Assembly (NCBI GenBank): GCA_947632025.1
Contig: CANRNN010000009.1
Coordinates: 1 to 64,000, forward strand
Reading direction: 5' to 3'
DNA from: an uncultured Clostridia bacterium
Lineage (GTDB): Bacteria > Bacillota > Clostridia > Oscillospirales > Ruminococcaceae
Length of the DNA: 64,000 bases
Part shown: in pieces, positions 1-11,467 of the stretch
Numbering within the stretch: the first letter of the stretch is position 1
Layout: every line of letters begins with the position of its first letter
Program-made: the position numbers and the translations under genes
Notes under the pieces: generated by a model
Database searches by the model: none
The model's input: only the letters and a program-made list of their open reading frames with translations
What the model was told of the DNA's origin: nothing

Positions 1-2
1 AC

Positions 3-128
3 GACCTCAAAACCGCGTATAATGATCTCAAGTCCGCTTACGAGTCGCTGACGTCGCCGACGACAACGAAGGGGGACGTCCCACAGATGGCACGAAAAAT
101 GCCCCGCAGCAACGTGCGGGGCAAATAA
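3..128 (+). CDS. C-terminal fragment of a CDS truncated by the window edge (coiled-coil-like ...DLKTAYNDLKSAYESL...)
   Basis: Open frame from base 3 to TAA at 126-128; heptad-like sequence; terminator hairpin overlaps its end. Confidence 0.35.
   Translation, partial: DLKTAYNDLKSAYESLTSPTTTKGDVPQMARKMPRSNVRGK
101..122. terminator. Rho-independent terminator hairpin
   Basis: GCCCCGCA-gcaac-(G)TGCGGGGC followed by AAATAAAATTTT. Confidence 0.6.
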
Positions 129-145
129 AATTTTGCGTAAAAGCA

Positions 146-664
146 TTAAAGCCCATTTCTCGTGACGCTTCCGATAACTCCGCAGGCTATCTTTTTTCCC
201 GAATTTCCCGCCGGCTGAGTCGTAAAATCATCGGGACTGTCGTGTATTATTATTGTTTTTCCGAGAACATTTTCAATATTGAATCTGTTAGTCAGAAATA
301 CCGAAAGCGCAATTCCGTTGTTCCCGAATAACGGCGGCAGATCGCCGCTGTGTGCGGGGTGCTTACAGTTGTTTTTTGAATAATGCGCTCCCGAATTGGA
401 AAACGGATCCTTTTCGCTTCCTGTACAGGACGTTCCGCCGTGAATATGAAATCCAAAAATTTCTTTCTTGCACGGCGAATTTGACTTCGGCAATCCTGTT
501 ATTTCTGCAAAAACTACTGTTCCGTTCTGTGTTCGGTAAAATCTGACTACACCTTTTATTTCAGGATAAGCGGCGCTTCCGCTGATAACAGCTACCGCCT
601 GCGGCATATTTCTCAGCAGCTCTGACAGCTGCGGTTTTATAATATTATTTTGTTCGTAATTCAT
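146..664 (-). CDS. Cu/Zn superoxide dismutase family protein (SodC-like)
   Basis: Motifs GFHIHGGTSC, GAHYSKNNCKHPAHSGDLPPLF, IIIHDSPDDFTTQPAGNSGKKIACGVIG typical of Cu/Zn SOD. Confidence 0.85.
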   Translation of the reverse strand: MNYEQNNIIKPQLSELLRNMPQAVAVISGSAAYPEIKGVVRFYRTQNGTVVFAEITGLPKSNSPCKKEIFGFHIHGGTSCTGSEKDPFSNSGAHYSKNNCKHPAHSGDLPPLFGNNGIALSVFLTNRFNIENVLGKTIIIHDSPDDFTTQPAGNSGKKIACGVIGSVTRNGL

Positions 665-763
665 GATCTATCCTCCTTTATTGCATTGTATGTTTCAGGT
701 GGAAAATGTTGACGATAATTCGGTACATAATAAAATATATTCAGCAAATAATAAATTCAAGAG

Positions 764-1045
764 GTGATAAAATTGGCAAAGCAAGGAATGAAACGACCTG
801 AGGACACTCATAAACCGAAAAATGAAGTGCCTCCCGTACCCGAAATTCAGGGAAAAGCAAAGCGCGGAAATGAAAAAGCCCGTCCTATAATCGCGGGAAC
901 ATCAGGACCGTCCCTTAAAGTATGGCACAATAAGGCTTACTCCGATGAAAAGCCCATTTCATCGGTGTACAGAACTATAGATACCGACCTTGCCCGTGAT
1001 AATCTGGAAAACGATATTCCGGAAGCTGATCTTCAGGATCTATGA
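764..1045 (+). CDS. Small hypothetical protein (93 aa)
   Basis: ORF with upstream AGAGGTGA ribosome-binding site; no recognised domain. Confidence 0.5.
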   Translation: MIKLAKQGMKRPEDTHKPKNEVPPVPEIQGKAKRGNEKARPIIAGTSGPSLKVWHNKAYSDEKPISSVYRTIDTDLARDNLENDIPEADLQDL

Positions 1046-1081
1046 TATATCATCATTTTGTCCTTATTTAATAATAAATAA

Positions 1082-1110
1082 GACCCCATTTCCGCTATGG
1101 AAACGGGGTC
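1082..1110. terminator. Bidirectional terminator
   Basis: GACCCCATTTCC-gctat-GGAAACGGGGTC. Confidence 0.7.
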
Positions 1111-1133
1111 GGATATTATCATAAAATAATTTT

Positions 1134-2339
1134 TTATTTGTCGGATTCCGACAGCCACCGCAGGGCTATCTGTGCAAGAGCCACGCTTCCGAGATAAAGC
1201 ACAGAATCGTCAAATCTCACTTTCGGGTGATGCTGTCCGAACGTGTATCCGTCCTTTGAGCTTCCGGCAACCAAAAACATACTCACCGTAGGCACTTCGT
1301 GACTTACAAACGCGAAATCCTCGCTGCCGCCGCCTGCTTTTCCGCCTGAGATCAGATTCAAGTCCATAGCTTTTTCACCAAAAAGCTCGCGCATATAACG
1401 GAGCGTTTTTTCCGATAATTCCTTGTCTATCACCATACAAGGGCAAAAATCGTAAAATTCAACGTCTGCCGTGCAGCGCATAGCCGTGCATATACCCTGA
1501 GTTATCTCGCGGATACGTTTTTTTATCAGCTCTCCGACGGCATTGTCCTCGTCAGTAGTGCGGATAGTCCCCCACATCTCTGCGGTGTCGGGAATAACGT
1601 TTGAAGCCGAGCCTGCCGAGAATTTTCCTGTCGTGAAGATACCGAACTGATTTCCCTCAAGCTCGCGGGCGTTTATTTCCTGAAGCGCCAAGTGAACGTG
1701 AGCCGCGGCTGTTATGGGGTCGATGGATTCGTGCGGAGTAGAACCGTGTCCGCCCTTGCCGTGAACGGTGATATGATACTGCTCGCATGAGGTAGAGGAG
1801 ATCCCTCCGCCCGCGACAAGGAATGTTCCCGACAAAAGCGGCATTCCGGCGGTAACGTGTATCATCGCAGCTGCGTCGACTTTCGGATCTTCTAGGAGTC
1901 CCGACTTCAGCATATCGGGTGAGCCCTGAAAAATTTCCTCGGCAGGCTGAAATTCAAGCTTGACAGTACCCTTAAGTTCCGACTCGTGAGCTTTCAGAAG
2001 TTTTGCCGCACCCAGCAGCATTGCTGTATGCATATCGTGTCCGCAGCCGTGCATTTTCCCGTCGACCGTGCTTTTGTAAGGAACGTCGGCTTCTTCGGTC
2101 ATATTCAGTGCGTCCATATCCGCACGCAGAAGAATGGTTTTACCGTTAGTGTTTCCGACAGTCGCGACTACTCCGGCTTTTCCGATCTCCCGCGGGGTAT
2201 ATCCCAATTCTGTCATTTTTTTGAGGACGAGTTTTTTTGTTTCGGGAATATCAAAACCTGTTTCGGGATTAGCGTGTATTTTCCTGCGGACAGAAACCAA
2301 TTCTTCCTGTAATTTTTCTGCTTCTTCAACTAAAGACAT
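1134..2339 (-). CDS. M20-family amidohydrolase/peptidase
   Basis: ADMDAL, GCGHDMHTAMLLGAA, QPAEE, GGSEDFAF motifs; start trimmed to MSLVEEAEKL behind GGAGGGAATT. Confidence 0.85.
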   Translation of the reverse strand: MSLVEEAEKLQEELVSVRRKIHANPETGFDIPETKKLVLKKMTELGYTPREIGKAGVVATVGNTNGKTILLRADMDALNMTEEADVPYKSTVDGKMHGCGHDMHTAMLLGAAKLLKAHESELKGTVKLEFQPAEEIFQGSPDMLKSGLLEDPKVDAAAMIHVTAGMPLLSGTFLVAGGGISSTSCEQYHITVHGKGGHGSTPHESIDPITAAAHVHLALQEINARELEGNQFGIFTTGKFSAGSASNVIPDTAEMWGTIRTTDEDNAVGELIKKRIREITQGICTAMRCTADVEFYDFCPCMVIDKELSEKTLRYMRELFGEKAMDLNLISGGKAGGGSEDFAFVSHEVPTVSMFLVAGSSKDGYTFGQHHPKVRFDDSVLYLGSVALAQIALRWLSESDK

Positions 2340-2363
2340 ATAATTCCCTCCAAATGATAAAAT

Positions 2364-2390
2364 AAAGGCTGCGCTGATAACGCAGCCTTT
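2364..2390. terminator. Terminator at the 3' end of the purine operon
   Basis: AAAGGCTGCG-ctgataa-CGCAGCCTTT. Confidence 0.7.
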
Positions 2391-2400
2391 TTCGGTCGAT

Positions 2401-3579
2401 TTAATGATGGAACAGCCGTATCCCCGTGAACGCCATAACGATGCCGTACTTGTCGCAGACCTCGATAACATTGTCGTCACGGATAGAACCGCCCGGCTGT
2501 GCGATAAACTCAACTCCGCTCTTGTGAGCGCGTTCGATATTGTCGCCGAACGGGAAAAACGCGTCCGAACCGAGCGACACACCTTTCATAGTATCGAGCC
2601 ACGCGCGTTTCTGTTCGCGGGTGAATACCTCAGGCTTTACCTTAAATATCTTCTGCCACTCGCCCTCTGCAAGAACGTCCATATAGTCCTCGCCGATATA
2701 GAGGTCAATGGCGTTGTCGCGGTCGGCACGGCGAATATCGTCCACAAACTGCAAATTCATAACCGTGGGCGACTGGCGCAGATACCAGTTGTCCGCTTTT
2801 GTGCCCGCAAGACGCGTGCAGTGAATTCTCGACTGCTGACCCGCGCCTACGCCTATTGCCTGACCGCCGCAGGCGTATGCCACGGAATTCGACTGCGTGT
2901 ATTTAAGCGTTATAAGAGCGATCGCCAAATCGTCGCGTGCGGATTTCGGGAGAGTTTTATTCTTGGTGGGCATATTCGCGAACAACTCGTCATTGATCAC
3001 AAGCTCGTTTCTGCCTTGCTCGAATGTCACACCGAATACCTGTTTTCTCTCGATTTTTTCGGGAACATAGTTCTCGTCAATTTTGATGATATTATACGTT
3101 CCCTTTCTCTTTGACTTGAGAATTTCAAGCGCATCCGCGTCATAATCCGGCGCGATAACTCCATCGGATACCTCGCGCTGTATAATTTTCGCAGTTGACG
3201 CGTCAACCTTATCGGAAAGCGCGATAAAATCGCCGTACGAGGACATTCTGTCCGCGCCGCGTGCTCTGGCATACGCGCACGCAAGCGGAGAAAGCTCGCC
3301 AAGGTCGTCCACCCAGTATATTTTCGCGAGCGTTTCGGAAAGCGGAAGCCCTATTGCCGCGCCAGCAGGAGAAACGTGCTTGAAGGAAGTCGCAGCGGGC
3401 ATTCCCGTTGCGGCTTTAAGCTCTTTTACAAGCTGCCAGCCGTTGAACGCGTCCATAAAATTGATGTAACCGGGTTTGCCGTTGAGTACCTCTATGGGAA
3501 GGTCTTTGCCGTTTTCCATAAAAATTCTTGATGGCTTTTGATTGGGATTACAGCCGTATTTCAGTTCCAGTTCGTTCAT
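2401..3579 (-). CDS. Stand-alone AICAR transformylase (phosphoribosylaminoimidazolecarboxamide formyltransferase), no fused IMP cyclohydrolase domain
   Basis: MNELELKYGCNPNQKPSRIF, SFKHVSPAGAAIG, KYTQSNSVAYACGGQAIGVGAGQQSRIHCTRLAGTKAD; start after AGGAGGACAAT. Confidence 0.88.
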   Translation of the reverse strand: MNELELKYGCNPNQKPSRIFMENGKDLPIEVLNGKPGYINFMDAFNGWQLVKELKAATGMPAATSFKHVSPAGAAIGLPLSETLAKIYWVDDLGELSPLACAYARARGADRMSSYGDFIALSDKVDASTAKIIQREVSDGVIAPDYDADALEILKSKRKGTYNIIKIDENYVPEKIERKQVFGVTFEQGRNELVINDELFANMPTKNKTLPKSARDDLAIALITLKYTQSNSVAYACGGQAIGVGAGQQSRIHCTRLAGTKADNWYLRQSPTVMNLQFVDDIRRADRDNAIDLYIGEDYMDVLAEGEWQKIFKVKPEVFTREQKRAWLDTMKGVSLGSDAFFPFGDNIERAHKSGVEFIAQPGGSIRDDNVIEVCDKYGIVMAFTGIRLFHH

Positions 3580-3607
3580 ATTGTCCTCCTTGTTCTTCTT
3601 GTACTCC

Positions 3608-4102
3608 TTAAAAGCTGTTTGAATGCCAGTTTTTTTCTTTTTCAAAACCGTAATACAGCTCGTCAAGAAGCCATGCCCCGCCGACAAGCCTTATCACGAA
3701 TTTATGCTTTTGTCCCATACCTGCCTTTTCAAAATGCGTTTCAACACTAGCCTTGTCGGGGTAGCGCATTTTGAATTCCGCATAAAAATCACCATTTACA
3801 TAACCAAACTTCTGCGGTTCGCCGCAACTCCCGCCGCACCCGCGCGACAACATTTTGTCGGTGCAGTTTGGTTTTAGCAGAGAATACATTCTCTCGTGGT
3901 ATTCCGCCATAAGCTCTTTCCAGCCTGGAGCAGTTTGATAAGACGGTATTCCCGCCTTTTCTTTTTCGATTTCAAGCTGATTATCCCGCTCGAAAATCTC
4001 CTTTTCAAGCGCTGAATGCTGTTTCAACAGCTCGAAAAGCGGGTCGCAGATTTCGTTCATCAGCGGCGCGTATTTCGCGCTTGCTTTGCAGATAAGTTCC
4101 AT
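3608..4102 (-). CDS. Hypothetical protein, possibly NTF2-fold/immunity-like (164 aa)
   Basis: ORF inside the pur operon; C-terminal FVIRLVGGAWLLDELYYGF resembles NTF2-like domains; fold assignment tentative. Confidence 0.5.
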   Translation of the reverse strand: MELICKASAKYAPLMNEICDPLFELLKQHSALEKEIFERDNQLEIEKEKAGIPSYQTAPGWKELMAEYHERMYSLLKPNCTDKMLSRGCGGSCGEPQKFGYVNGDFYAEFKMRYPDKASVETHFEKAGMGQKHKFVIRLVGGAWLLDELYYGFEKEKNWHSNSF

Positions 4103-4117
4103 AACAGTATTCCTTTC

Positions 4118-5351
<1,234 letters not shown>

Positions 5352-5382
5352 TTTTGTCCTCCTTTAATTTGTTCTTGCCAAA

Positions 5383-5655
5383 CTACTTGCCCTTAGCAAA
5401 TCCTCCCCCGCCGCGATAAGTATTTACGCAGCAGGAAAACTCCTGCCCGCAAGTTTCACAGCGAATGAGATGATAAATTATATCGTCAGCCCATTGTCCG
5501 TCTTTGTCCTTTACCTCGTCAAGCGGACAATTCCCCGAAACAAGCGAAAAATCGCCGCTTGCGATAAGCTGCTTTATATATTCCACCGTCTGTAAATACT
5601 CCCGCGGTGAACGAAACAAGCTTACAAGCCTGATTTCCGAACACCGTTCACACAT
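5383..5655 (-). CDS. Hypothetical protein with Cys pairs (90 aa)
   Basis: CERC...RCETCGQEFSCCVNTYRGGGGF; overlaps purN stop by 8 nt. Confidence 0.5.
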   Translation of the reverse strand: MCERCSEIRLVSLFRSPREYLQTVEYIKQLIASGDFSLVSGNCPLDEVKDKDGQWADDIIYHLIRCETCGQEFSCCVNTYRGGGGFAKGK

Positions 5656-6274
5656 CTACATACGCCTTTCCCTCGCGAATGGTTATCCTGTCCTCGCAAA
5701 ACAGCGAAACCGCTTTCGGAAGCAGTTTCCATTCAACGTTCTCCATTATTTTTTTCTGGAGAGATTCGGGAGTTTCATCATTTGCGACCTCAACCGTTCC
5801 TTGTAGAATTATCGCGCCCGCGTCGGCTTTTTCGTTTACAAAATGTATAGTAGCTCCCGATACCTTAACGCCGTATTCCAAAGCAGCTTTATGGACTCTC
5901 AGCCCATAATATCCCTCGCCGCAGAAGCTCGGAATAAGCGCGGGGTGAACGTTGATTATCCTGTACGGATACGCTTTTGTCACGCACTCGTCAAGTATTG
6001 TCATAAAGCCCGCCAGAACGATAAGATCGGCGTTTTGCTTCTGAAGCTCTGCCAGAACAGCCTCACTGTACATTTTAGAGCTGTAAAAATCTTTTCGCGG
6101 AATGACAACGGTGGGAATTCCCGCCCTGCGTGCGCGTTCGAGAGCGTAAGCGTCCGTTTTCGACGAGATGACGCAGGTTATCTTTCCGCCCTTTATCTCG
6201 CCGCGGTTTTCGGCGTCGATAAGGGCCTGCAAATTCGTCCCTCCGCCCGACACCAGCACCACAATGTTTTTCAT
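5648..6274 (-). CDS. purN: Phosphoribosylglycinamide formyltransferase
   Basis: MKNIVVLVSGGGTNLQALIDA, NVHPALIPSF, HFVNEKADAGAIILQ. Confidence 0.93.
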   Translation of the reverse strand: MKNIVVLVSGGGTNLQALIDAENRGEIKGGKITCVISSKTDAYALERARRAGIPTVVIPRKDFYSSKMYSEAVLAELQKQNADLIVLAGFMTILDECVTKAYPYRIINVHPALIPSFCGEGYYGLRVHKAALEYGVKVSGATIHFVNEKADAGAIILQGTVEVANDETPESLQKKIMENVEWKLLPKAVSLFCEDRITIREGKAYVDV

Positions 6275-6279
6275 AACGT

Positions 6280-6783
6280 TCACCTCAGTTTCTTTAGCTG
6301 TATTTCAACCAGCATATACCCGCTTTCGGGGGAACCTTCCTTGACATAACCGCCGTTCGCCGTATAAATTCCCATATCAAGCCGCTTGAAAACGCCGTTT
6401 TGCTTTCCGTAATACGGGAGGGTTTCAAACGCCTGTTTCCACGGCATACCGCAAATGTTAAGTTCCCCGCCGAAAAATTCTCTCGGAAAATGCCGCGACC
6501 ACATCTCGCCCTCGCGCATTAGTATCTCTAAAGCGTACACGACCGAGCCGTTTTTTGTAGGGCAATAAACGCCCAGTCTGTCCCATACATAATTTACCTG
6601 TCTTTGATACAGCGGGTCTTTTTTTCGGCTGTCTTTCGGGAAAGCTACCCGCCGCGGCTTTCCGAGCAACTTTTCAAACACGCTTATGTGCGACGGAATG
6701 TCGATTTTCTCGCCGTTTATAACTATCTCGTCCTCGTCTATGGCAATTTTAAACGGCGCGGAAATTTTCTTTTTAAAAAACAT
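6280..6783 (-). CDS. Hypothetical protein, paralogue of the adjacent upstream gene
   Basis: I(D)IPSHI..LLGKPRR..NYVWDRLG.Y..TKNGSVVYALE pattern shared with 6785..7309. Confidence 0.6.
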   Translation of the reverse strand: MFFKKKISAPFKIAIDEDEIVINGEKIDIPSHISVFEKLLGKPRRVAFPKDSRKKDPLYQRQVNYVWDRLGVYCPTKNGSVVYALEILMREGEMWSRHFPREFFGGELNICGMPWKQAFETLPYYGKQNGVFKRLDMGIYTANGGYVKEGSPESGYMLVEIQLKKLR

Positions 6784-6784
6784 T

Positions 6785-7309
6785 CTATTCCTCGGCAAGC
6801 TGCACCGAAAGCGTGGTAAAATCCTTTTCCGTGCGGGAATTTTCGTCCTGCTCGAAATCAACATACTCCGCAAGCGCACTGTAACTCCCAAGCGTTATCT
6901 CGCGGAAAAATTCGGGTTCTTCGGGAGCAATAGGCGTAGGCGGAGCGTTCTTCACAGCGTCAAGCCACGGAATACCGTTTATTGTGACCTTACCCTTGAA
7001 AAACTCTTTCGGGTAGTGCTTTGGGCAAATTTCTCCCTTGTTCAATCTCATCTCGAAACAGTACACAACCGAGCCGTTCTTCGTATAGCAGCAAAGTCCG
7101 AGCTTGTCCCACGCGTAGTTCACACGATTCATGTCCTTGCCCTTAAAGGCAGCTTTCCGCGGCTTTCCGAGAATTTTCACAAGCGCGTCGATATGCGTCG
7201 GAATGTCGATTCTCACGCCGTTTACAGTTATCCTGTCCTCATTCAATTCAACAACTACGTCTTCGGGGGATATAAGGCTCTTCTTCCCAAACAAACCAAA
7301 AAATCCCAT
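6785..7309 (-). CDS. Hypothetical protein, tandem paralogue of 6280..6783
   Basis: IDIPTHIDALVKILGKPRKAAF...VNYAWDKLGLCCYTKNGSVVYCFEM; ends at the purM stop region. Confidence 0.6.
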   Translation of the reverse strand: MGFFGLFGKKSLISPEDVVVELNEDRITVNGVRIDIPTHIDALVKILGKPRKAAFKGKDMNRVNYAWDKLGLCCYTKNGSVVYCFEMRLNKGEICPKHYPKEFFKGKVTINGIPWLDAVKNAPPTPIAPEEPEFFREITLGSYSALAEYVDFEQDENSRTEKDFTTLSVQLAEE

Positions 7310-8343
7310 TACGCGAAGATGACCCCCTCGTCGGACTTTACGGTTTCGCCGATAATGTAAGCGCGTTCGCCGTTCTGCTCTAAGATCTCAACGGCTTTTG
7401 CAGCGTTCTCCTTGTCGACCGTGATAGCCATACCGATGCCCATATTAAATGTGTTGAACATATCGTGTTCGGAAATATTTCCCTCTTTTTGGATAAGTGC
7501 GAAAATCGGCGGAATATCGAAGCATTTTTTATCAATTTTCGCGGAAATTCCCTCCGGCAGCATACGCGGGATATTCTCGTAAAATCCGCCGCCCGTGATG
7601 TGGGATATTCCCTTTACGGGAATTTTGGATATAAGATCCAGAACGGGCTTTACATAAATCCTAGTCGGTGTTAAAAGCGCTTCGCCGAGTGATTTTCCGA
7701 GTTCGGGAATAAAGCTTGTAAGGTTCCTGTCATTAATATTGAAAACTTTCCGCACAAGCGAGAAACCGTTCGAGTGAACGCCGCTTGAAGCAATGCCTAT
7801 AACGGCGTCGCCTTCTTTTATTGTGTTGTTGTCGATGATTTTTGACTTATCGACTATGCCCGTGGAATAGCCCGCTATATCGTACTCGTCCTCAGCCATC
7901 ATTCCGGGGTGTTCAGCGGTTTCGCCTCCTACCAGAGCGCAGCCTGCCGCGACGCAGCCGTCAGCCACACCCTTTACGATAGACGCGACCTTTTCCGGAA
8001 TATTCTTTCCGATAGCGATATAGTCGAGGAAATACAACGGCTTTGCGCCGCAGCATATGATGTCGTTTACACACATCGCGACGCAGTCTATTCCTATTGT
8101 GTCGTGCTTATTCAGCAGCATAGCGATCTTGAGCTTTGTACCCACGCCGTCCGTGCCGCTTACAAGAATAGGCTCTTTATAGTCCGTAAGATCTAACTGA
8201 AACAGTCCGCCGAAGCCTCCTATTCCCGAAATGCAGCCTGCTATCTTTGTTCTCTCAACGTCTTTCTTCATCAGGCGAACAGATTCATACCCCGCCGTAA
8301 CGTCAACGCCTGCTGCCTTATAGCTTTCGCTGTAACTTTTCAT
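7309..8343 (-). CDS. purM: Phosphoribosylformylglycinamidine cyclo-ligase (AIR synthetase)
   Basis: [49 protein letters not shown]. Confidence 0.95.
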   Translation of the reverse strand: MKSYSESYKAAGVDVTAGYESVRLMKKDVERTKIAGCISGIGGFGGLFQLDLTDYKEPILVSGTDGVGTKLKIAMLLNKHDTIGIDCVAMCVNDIICCGAKPLYFLDYIAIGKNIPEKVASIVKGVADGCVAAGCALVGGETAEHPGMMAEDEYDIAGYSTGIVDKSKIIDNNTIKEGDAVIGIASSGVHSNGFSLVRKVFNINDRNLTSFIPELGKSLGEALLTPTRIYVKPVLDLISKIPVKGISHITGGGFYENIPRMLPEGISAKIDKKCFDIPPIFALIQKEGNISEHDMFNTFNMGIGMAITVDKENAAKAVEILEQNGERAYIIGETVKSDEGVIFA

Positions 8344-8397
8344 TGCACACTTTCCTTTATAAAAACATTAAAATCAGTCTTAACCGAAAATTTTCCG

Positions 8398-9822
8398 TTA
8401 TTCGTCGAACTTTGTTTCAAATTTATCTTTCGGGAATTCTTTCGGGACTTCTACAGGATATTCTCCCGTAAAGCAGCCGCGGCAGAATCCGCATTTCGCG
8501 CCGTCCGCGATTTTCACGACAGCGTCCGTACTTAAAAAGCCGAGTGAGTCCACGCCGATAATTTCGGCTATCTTCTCAACGGAATGTTTATTCGCTATAA
8601 GATTTTCCTTGCTGTCGATATCCGTGCCGAAATAGCACTCGCTGATAAACGGCGGCGCGGAAATTCTCATATGTATCTCCTTTGCGCCTGCCGCTCTGAG
8701 AAGCTTCACGACTTTCGCGGAAGTCGTCCCTCTGACTATGCTGTCATCTACCAGCACCACGCGCTTGCCCTCGACCGTTTCACGGATAACGTTAAGCTTT
8801 ATCCGCACGGAGTTTTCCCTCATGCCCTGTGTGGGCTGAATGAACGTTCTTCCTATGTAGCGGTTTTTAATGAAGCCGACGCCGTAGGGTATTCCCGATT
8901 CCTGCGCGAATCCCAAAGCCGCGTCAAGACCGCTGTCGGGGCAGCCTATGACAACGTCCGCGTCGCAGGGGTGTTCTTTTGCCAGAAAATGCCCTGCACG
9001 AAGCCTTGCCTTATGCACGGACGCTCCCTCAATTACCGAATCGGGACGCGCAAAGTAGATGAACTCGAAAACGCACATAGAGCTTGGACCGCCGCAGTGG
9101 GTCTTTATTGACTCAATTCCGTTCTCGTCGATAACGACGATCTCTCCGGGTTCGATATCACGGACGAATGACGCTCCGATACTGTCAAAAGCGCAAGTTT
9201 CGCTTGCCACGACATAGCCCTCGTCATCTGCCAGTTTTCCCAGAGCCAACGGTCTGAATCCGTGCGGGTCCCGCGCTGCTATAAGCTTTTTCGGTGACAT
9301 TATGCACAGTGAATACGCGCCCTTGATACGATACATTGCACGTTCCACTGCTTCCTGTATCGAGCCGCACTCCAGACGCTCGCGGGTTATTGCATAAGAA
9401 ATGACCTCCGTGTCGGACGTGCTGTGGAAAATAGCGCCCTTAAGCTCGAATTCCCGCCGCAGATCCAGCGCGTTTATGAGGTTTCCGTTATGCGCTATTG
9501 CCAGTGCGCCCTTTACATGCCGCACAGTCATCGGCTGACAGTTTGCAGTGTTGACGTTTCCCGTCGTGGAATATCGAACGTGTCCGACGGCGATTTTTCC
9601 GTTCTCGAATTCGTCCAAAACGCGCTTGCTGAACACCTCGTTTACAAGTCCCAGACCCTTGTGCGTCTTGAAAACGCCGCGCTCGTTGACTACTATTCCG
9701 CAGCTTTCCTGACCTCTGTGCTGCAGCGCGTACAGCGCGAAATACGCGCTTGACGCAACGTTTGTGGGCTTGTTGGTGTAAATTCCGAAAACACCGCACT
9801 CTTCATGAATACTGTTGAACAT
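8398..9822 (-). CDS. purF: Amidophosphoribosyltransferase
   Basis: ECGVFGIY, YALQHRGQES, GHVRYSTTG, KGAYSLCIMSP, VVLVDDSIVRGTTS. Confidence 0.96.
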   Translation of the reverse strand: MFNSIHEECGVFGIYTNKPTNVASSAYFALYALQHRGQESCGIVVNERGVFKTHKGLGLVNEVFSKRVLDEFENGKIAVGHVRYSTTGNVNTANCQPMTVRHVKGALAIAHNGNLINALDLRREFELKGAIFHSTSDTEVISYAITRERLECGSIQEAVERAMYRIKGAYSLCIMSPKKLIAARDPHGFRPLALGKLADDEGYVVASETCAFDSIGASFVRDIEPGEIVVIDENGIESIKTHCGGPSSMCVFEFIYFARPDSVIEGASVHKARLRAGHFLAKEHPCDADVVIGCPDSGLDAALGFAQESGIPYGVGFIKNRYIGRTFIQPTQGMRENSVRIKLNVIRETVEGKRVVLVDDSIVRGTTSAKVVKLLRAAGAKEIHMRISAPPFISECYFGTDIDSKENLIANKHSVEKIAEIIGVDSLGFLSTDAVVKIADGAKCGFCRGCFTGEYPVEVPKEFPKDKFETKFDE

Positions 9823-9892
9823 CTGAAATTTTCCTCGATTCGGTTTTTTATTGAGGCGGCTTATCCGACCTCAAATCATTCTGAACCATGAA

Positions 9893-10609
9893 TCACTTGA
9901 TACCAAGGCGGCGCATGATCTCCTTGTAAGCGTCCTCAACTCCGCCCATATCACGGCGGAATCTGTCCTTATCAAGCTTCTCGTGAGTTGTGGAATCCCA
10001 GAAGCGGCAGGTGTCGGGAGAAATTTCGTCCGCCAGCAGGATCTTTCCGTGGAAACGCCCGAACTCTATCTTGAAGTCGATAAGGTCGATATTGAGCTTT
10101 TTGAAGAAGCCGAGCATAAAGTCATTCACCTTGAAAGCGTATTTGGAAATATCCGCAAGCTCCTCTTCTGTAGCAAGTCCCAAACCGAGCGCGTAATAAT
10201 CGTTGATGAACGGGTCGCCAAGCTCGTCGTTCTTGTAGCTGAACTCAAGCGTCGGACGTTTTAAGGGAGTGCCCTCCGCTATGCCGAGCTTCTTTGAAAA
10301 GCTGCCAGCAGCAACGTTTCTTACAATAACCTCCAGCGGCACTATTTCCACTTTCTTTACAAGCGTTTCGCGGTCGGAAAGCTCCTTCACAAGGTGTGTC
10401 GGAACGCCCTCTTTTTCAAGCAGACCGAACATATAATTCGTCATTTTGTTGTTGATAACGCCTTTGCCGACGATAGTGCCTTTCTTTTCGCCGTTGAACG
10501 CTGTAGCGTCGTCCTTGTAATCAACAATGACCATATCGGGGTCATTTGTCGCGAAAACTTTCTTTGCCTTGCCCTCGTAGAGCTGTGCGCCTTTAGTAAT
10601 ATTTTCCAT
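9893..10609 (-). CDS. purC: SAICAR synthetase
   Basis: [56 protein letters not shown]. Confidence 0.96.
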   Translation of the reverse strand: MENITKGAQLYEGKAKKVFATNDPDMVIVDYKDDATAFNGEKKGTIVGKGVINNKMTNYMFGLLEKEGVPTHLVKELSDRETLVKKVEIVPLEVIVRNVAAGSFSKKLGIAEGTPLKRPTLEFSYKNDELGDPFINDYYALGLGLATEEELADISKYAFKVNDFMLGFFKKLNIDLIDFKIEFGRFHGKILLADEISPDTCRFWDSTTHEKLDKDRFRRDMGGVEDAYKEIMRRLGIK

Positions 10610-10632
10610 TTTGATTTCCTCCGTAAATTATC

Positions 10633-11130
10633 TTAAAGATCCTCAAGTTCCGTCTGGAGCTTTCGGTCGTTTTCATTTATCTGGTCTATCATAGTGCGCT
10701 TTGCCACGGAAAGTTGGGCCGCGAGCGCCTCGTTTGAGAGAGCGAGTATCTGAATAGCGAGTATAGCAGCGTTTTTAGCGCCGTCCACAGCTACCGTAGC
10801 GACAGGTATCCCCGACGGCATCTGCACTGTCGCAAGAAGTGCGTCCAGACCGTTGAAGCTGCTTCCCGAACAAGGTATACCGATAACAGGAAGCGTTGTA
10901 TGACCTGCGACTATTCCCGCAAGGTGTGCAGCCATTCCTGCCGCGCAAATTATCACTCCGAAGCCGTTTGACTTTGCGCTCTCGGCGAAATCACATACAA
11001 GGCGCGGTGTCCTGTGTGCCGACATAACATGGCACTCGTACTCCACCCCAAAGAATTTCAGCTCCTCCAGAGCCTTTTTGACCACGGGCAGATCGCTCCG
11101 GCTTCCCATTATTACTGCAACCTTAGACAT
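10633..11130 (-). CDS. purE: N5-carboxyaminoimidazole ribonucleotide mutase
   Basis: [50 protein letters not shown]. Confidence 0.96.
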   Translation of the reverse strand: MSKVAVIMGSRSDLPVVKKALEELKFFGVEYECHVMSAHRTPRLVCDFAESAKSNGFGVIICAAGMAAHLAGIVAGHTTLPVIGIPCSGSSFNGLDALLATVQMPSGIPVATVAVDGAKNAAILAIQILALSNEALAAQLSVAKRTMIDQINENDRKLQTELEDL

Positions 11131-11156
11131 AAAATCTTCCTTTCAAAATAAAAATA

Positions 11157-11177
11157 GCTGTATTTTCAGGATACAGC
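11157..11177 (-). terminator. Terminator/attenuator hairpin between pur promoter and purE
   Basis: Minus strand GCTGTAT-cctgaaa-ATACAGC-TATTTTTATTTT. Confidence 0.6.
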
Positions 11178-11326
11178 CGTTGAATTATTGCATTTTTCGT
11201 GCAAAAAGCCACGTCAGCTCCACAAGGCTATTCAACCTTACTCAGGGAATACGACCGAATTTCAATATACTGTGAACATCGACAATCTCCTGTCTAAATA
11301 TGGGTACTTCCATGACGATCAAACAC
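11157..11326 (-). ncRNA. Structured purE leader or independent small RNA (6S-like architecture possible; class unproven)
   Basis: Starts downstream of a minus-strand promoter, contains several nested complementary segments and ends in a hairpin plus U-rich tract just before the purE RBS. Confidence 0.4.
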
Positions 11327-11332
11327 ACTTAT

Positions 11333-11361
11333 ATTTTACAACATATTGAAGATAATTTCAA
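11333..11361 (-). promoter_or_regulatory. Promoter of pur operon/leader RNA
   Basis: Minus strand TTGAAA-17 bp-TAAAAT. Confidence 0.6.
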
Positions 11362-11467
11362 GGGGTTTTTTGATTTTCCGCGAAATTTATCTATAAAAGT
11401 TTGATTACGGCGAATTTTACGCACAATTTATTCGCATTTGAGAATCACGCAGGTTCGGACATCAATA

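Noticed and set aside
2404-3114. 236-aa plus-strand ORF opposite the AICAR transformylase
   Set aside because: Shadow ORF; the minus strand carries the conserved enzyme.
11157-11326. Purine, ZTP, THF or PRPP riboswitch upstream of purE
   Set aside because: None of the conserved core motifs of those classes could be found; kept only as an unassigned structured RNA.
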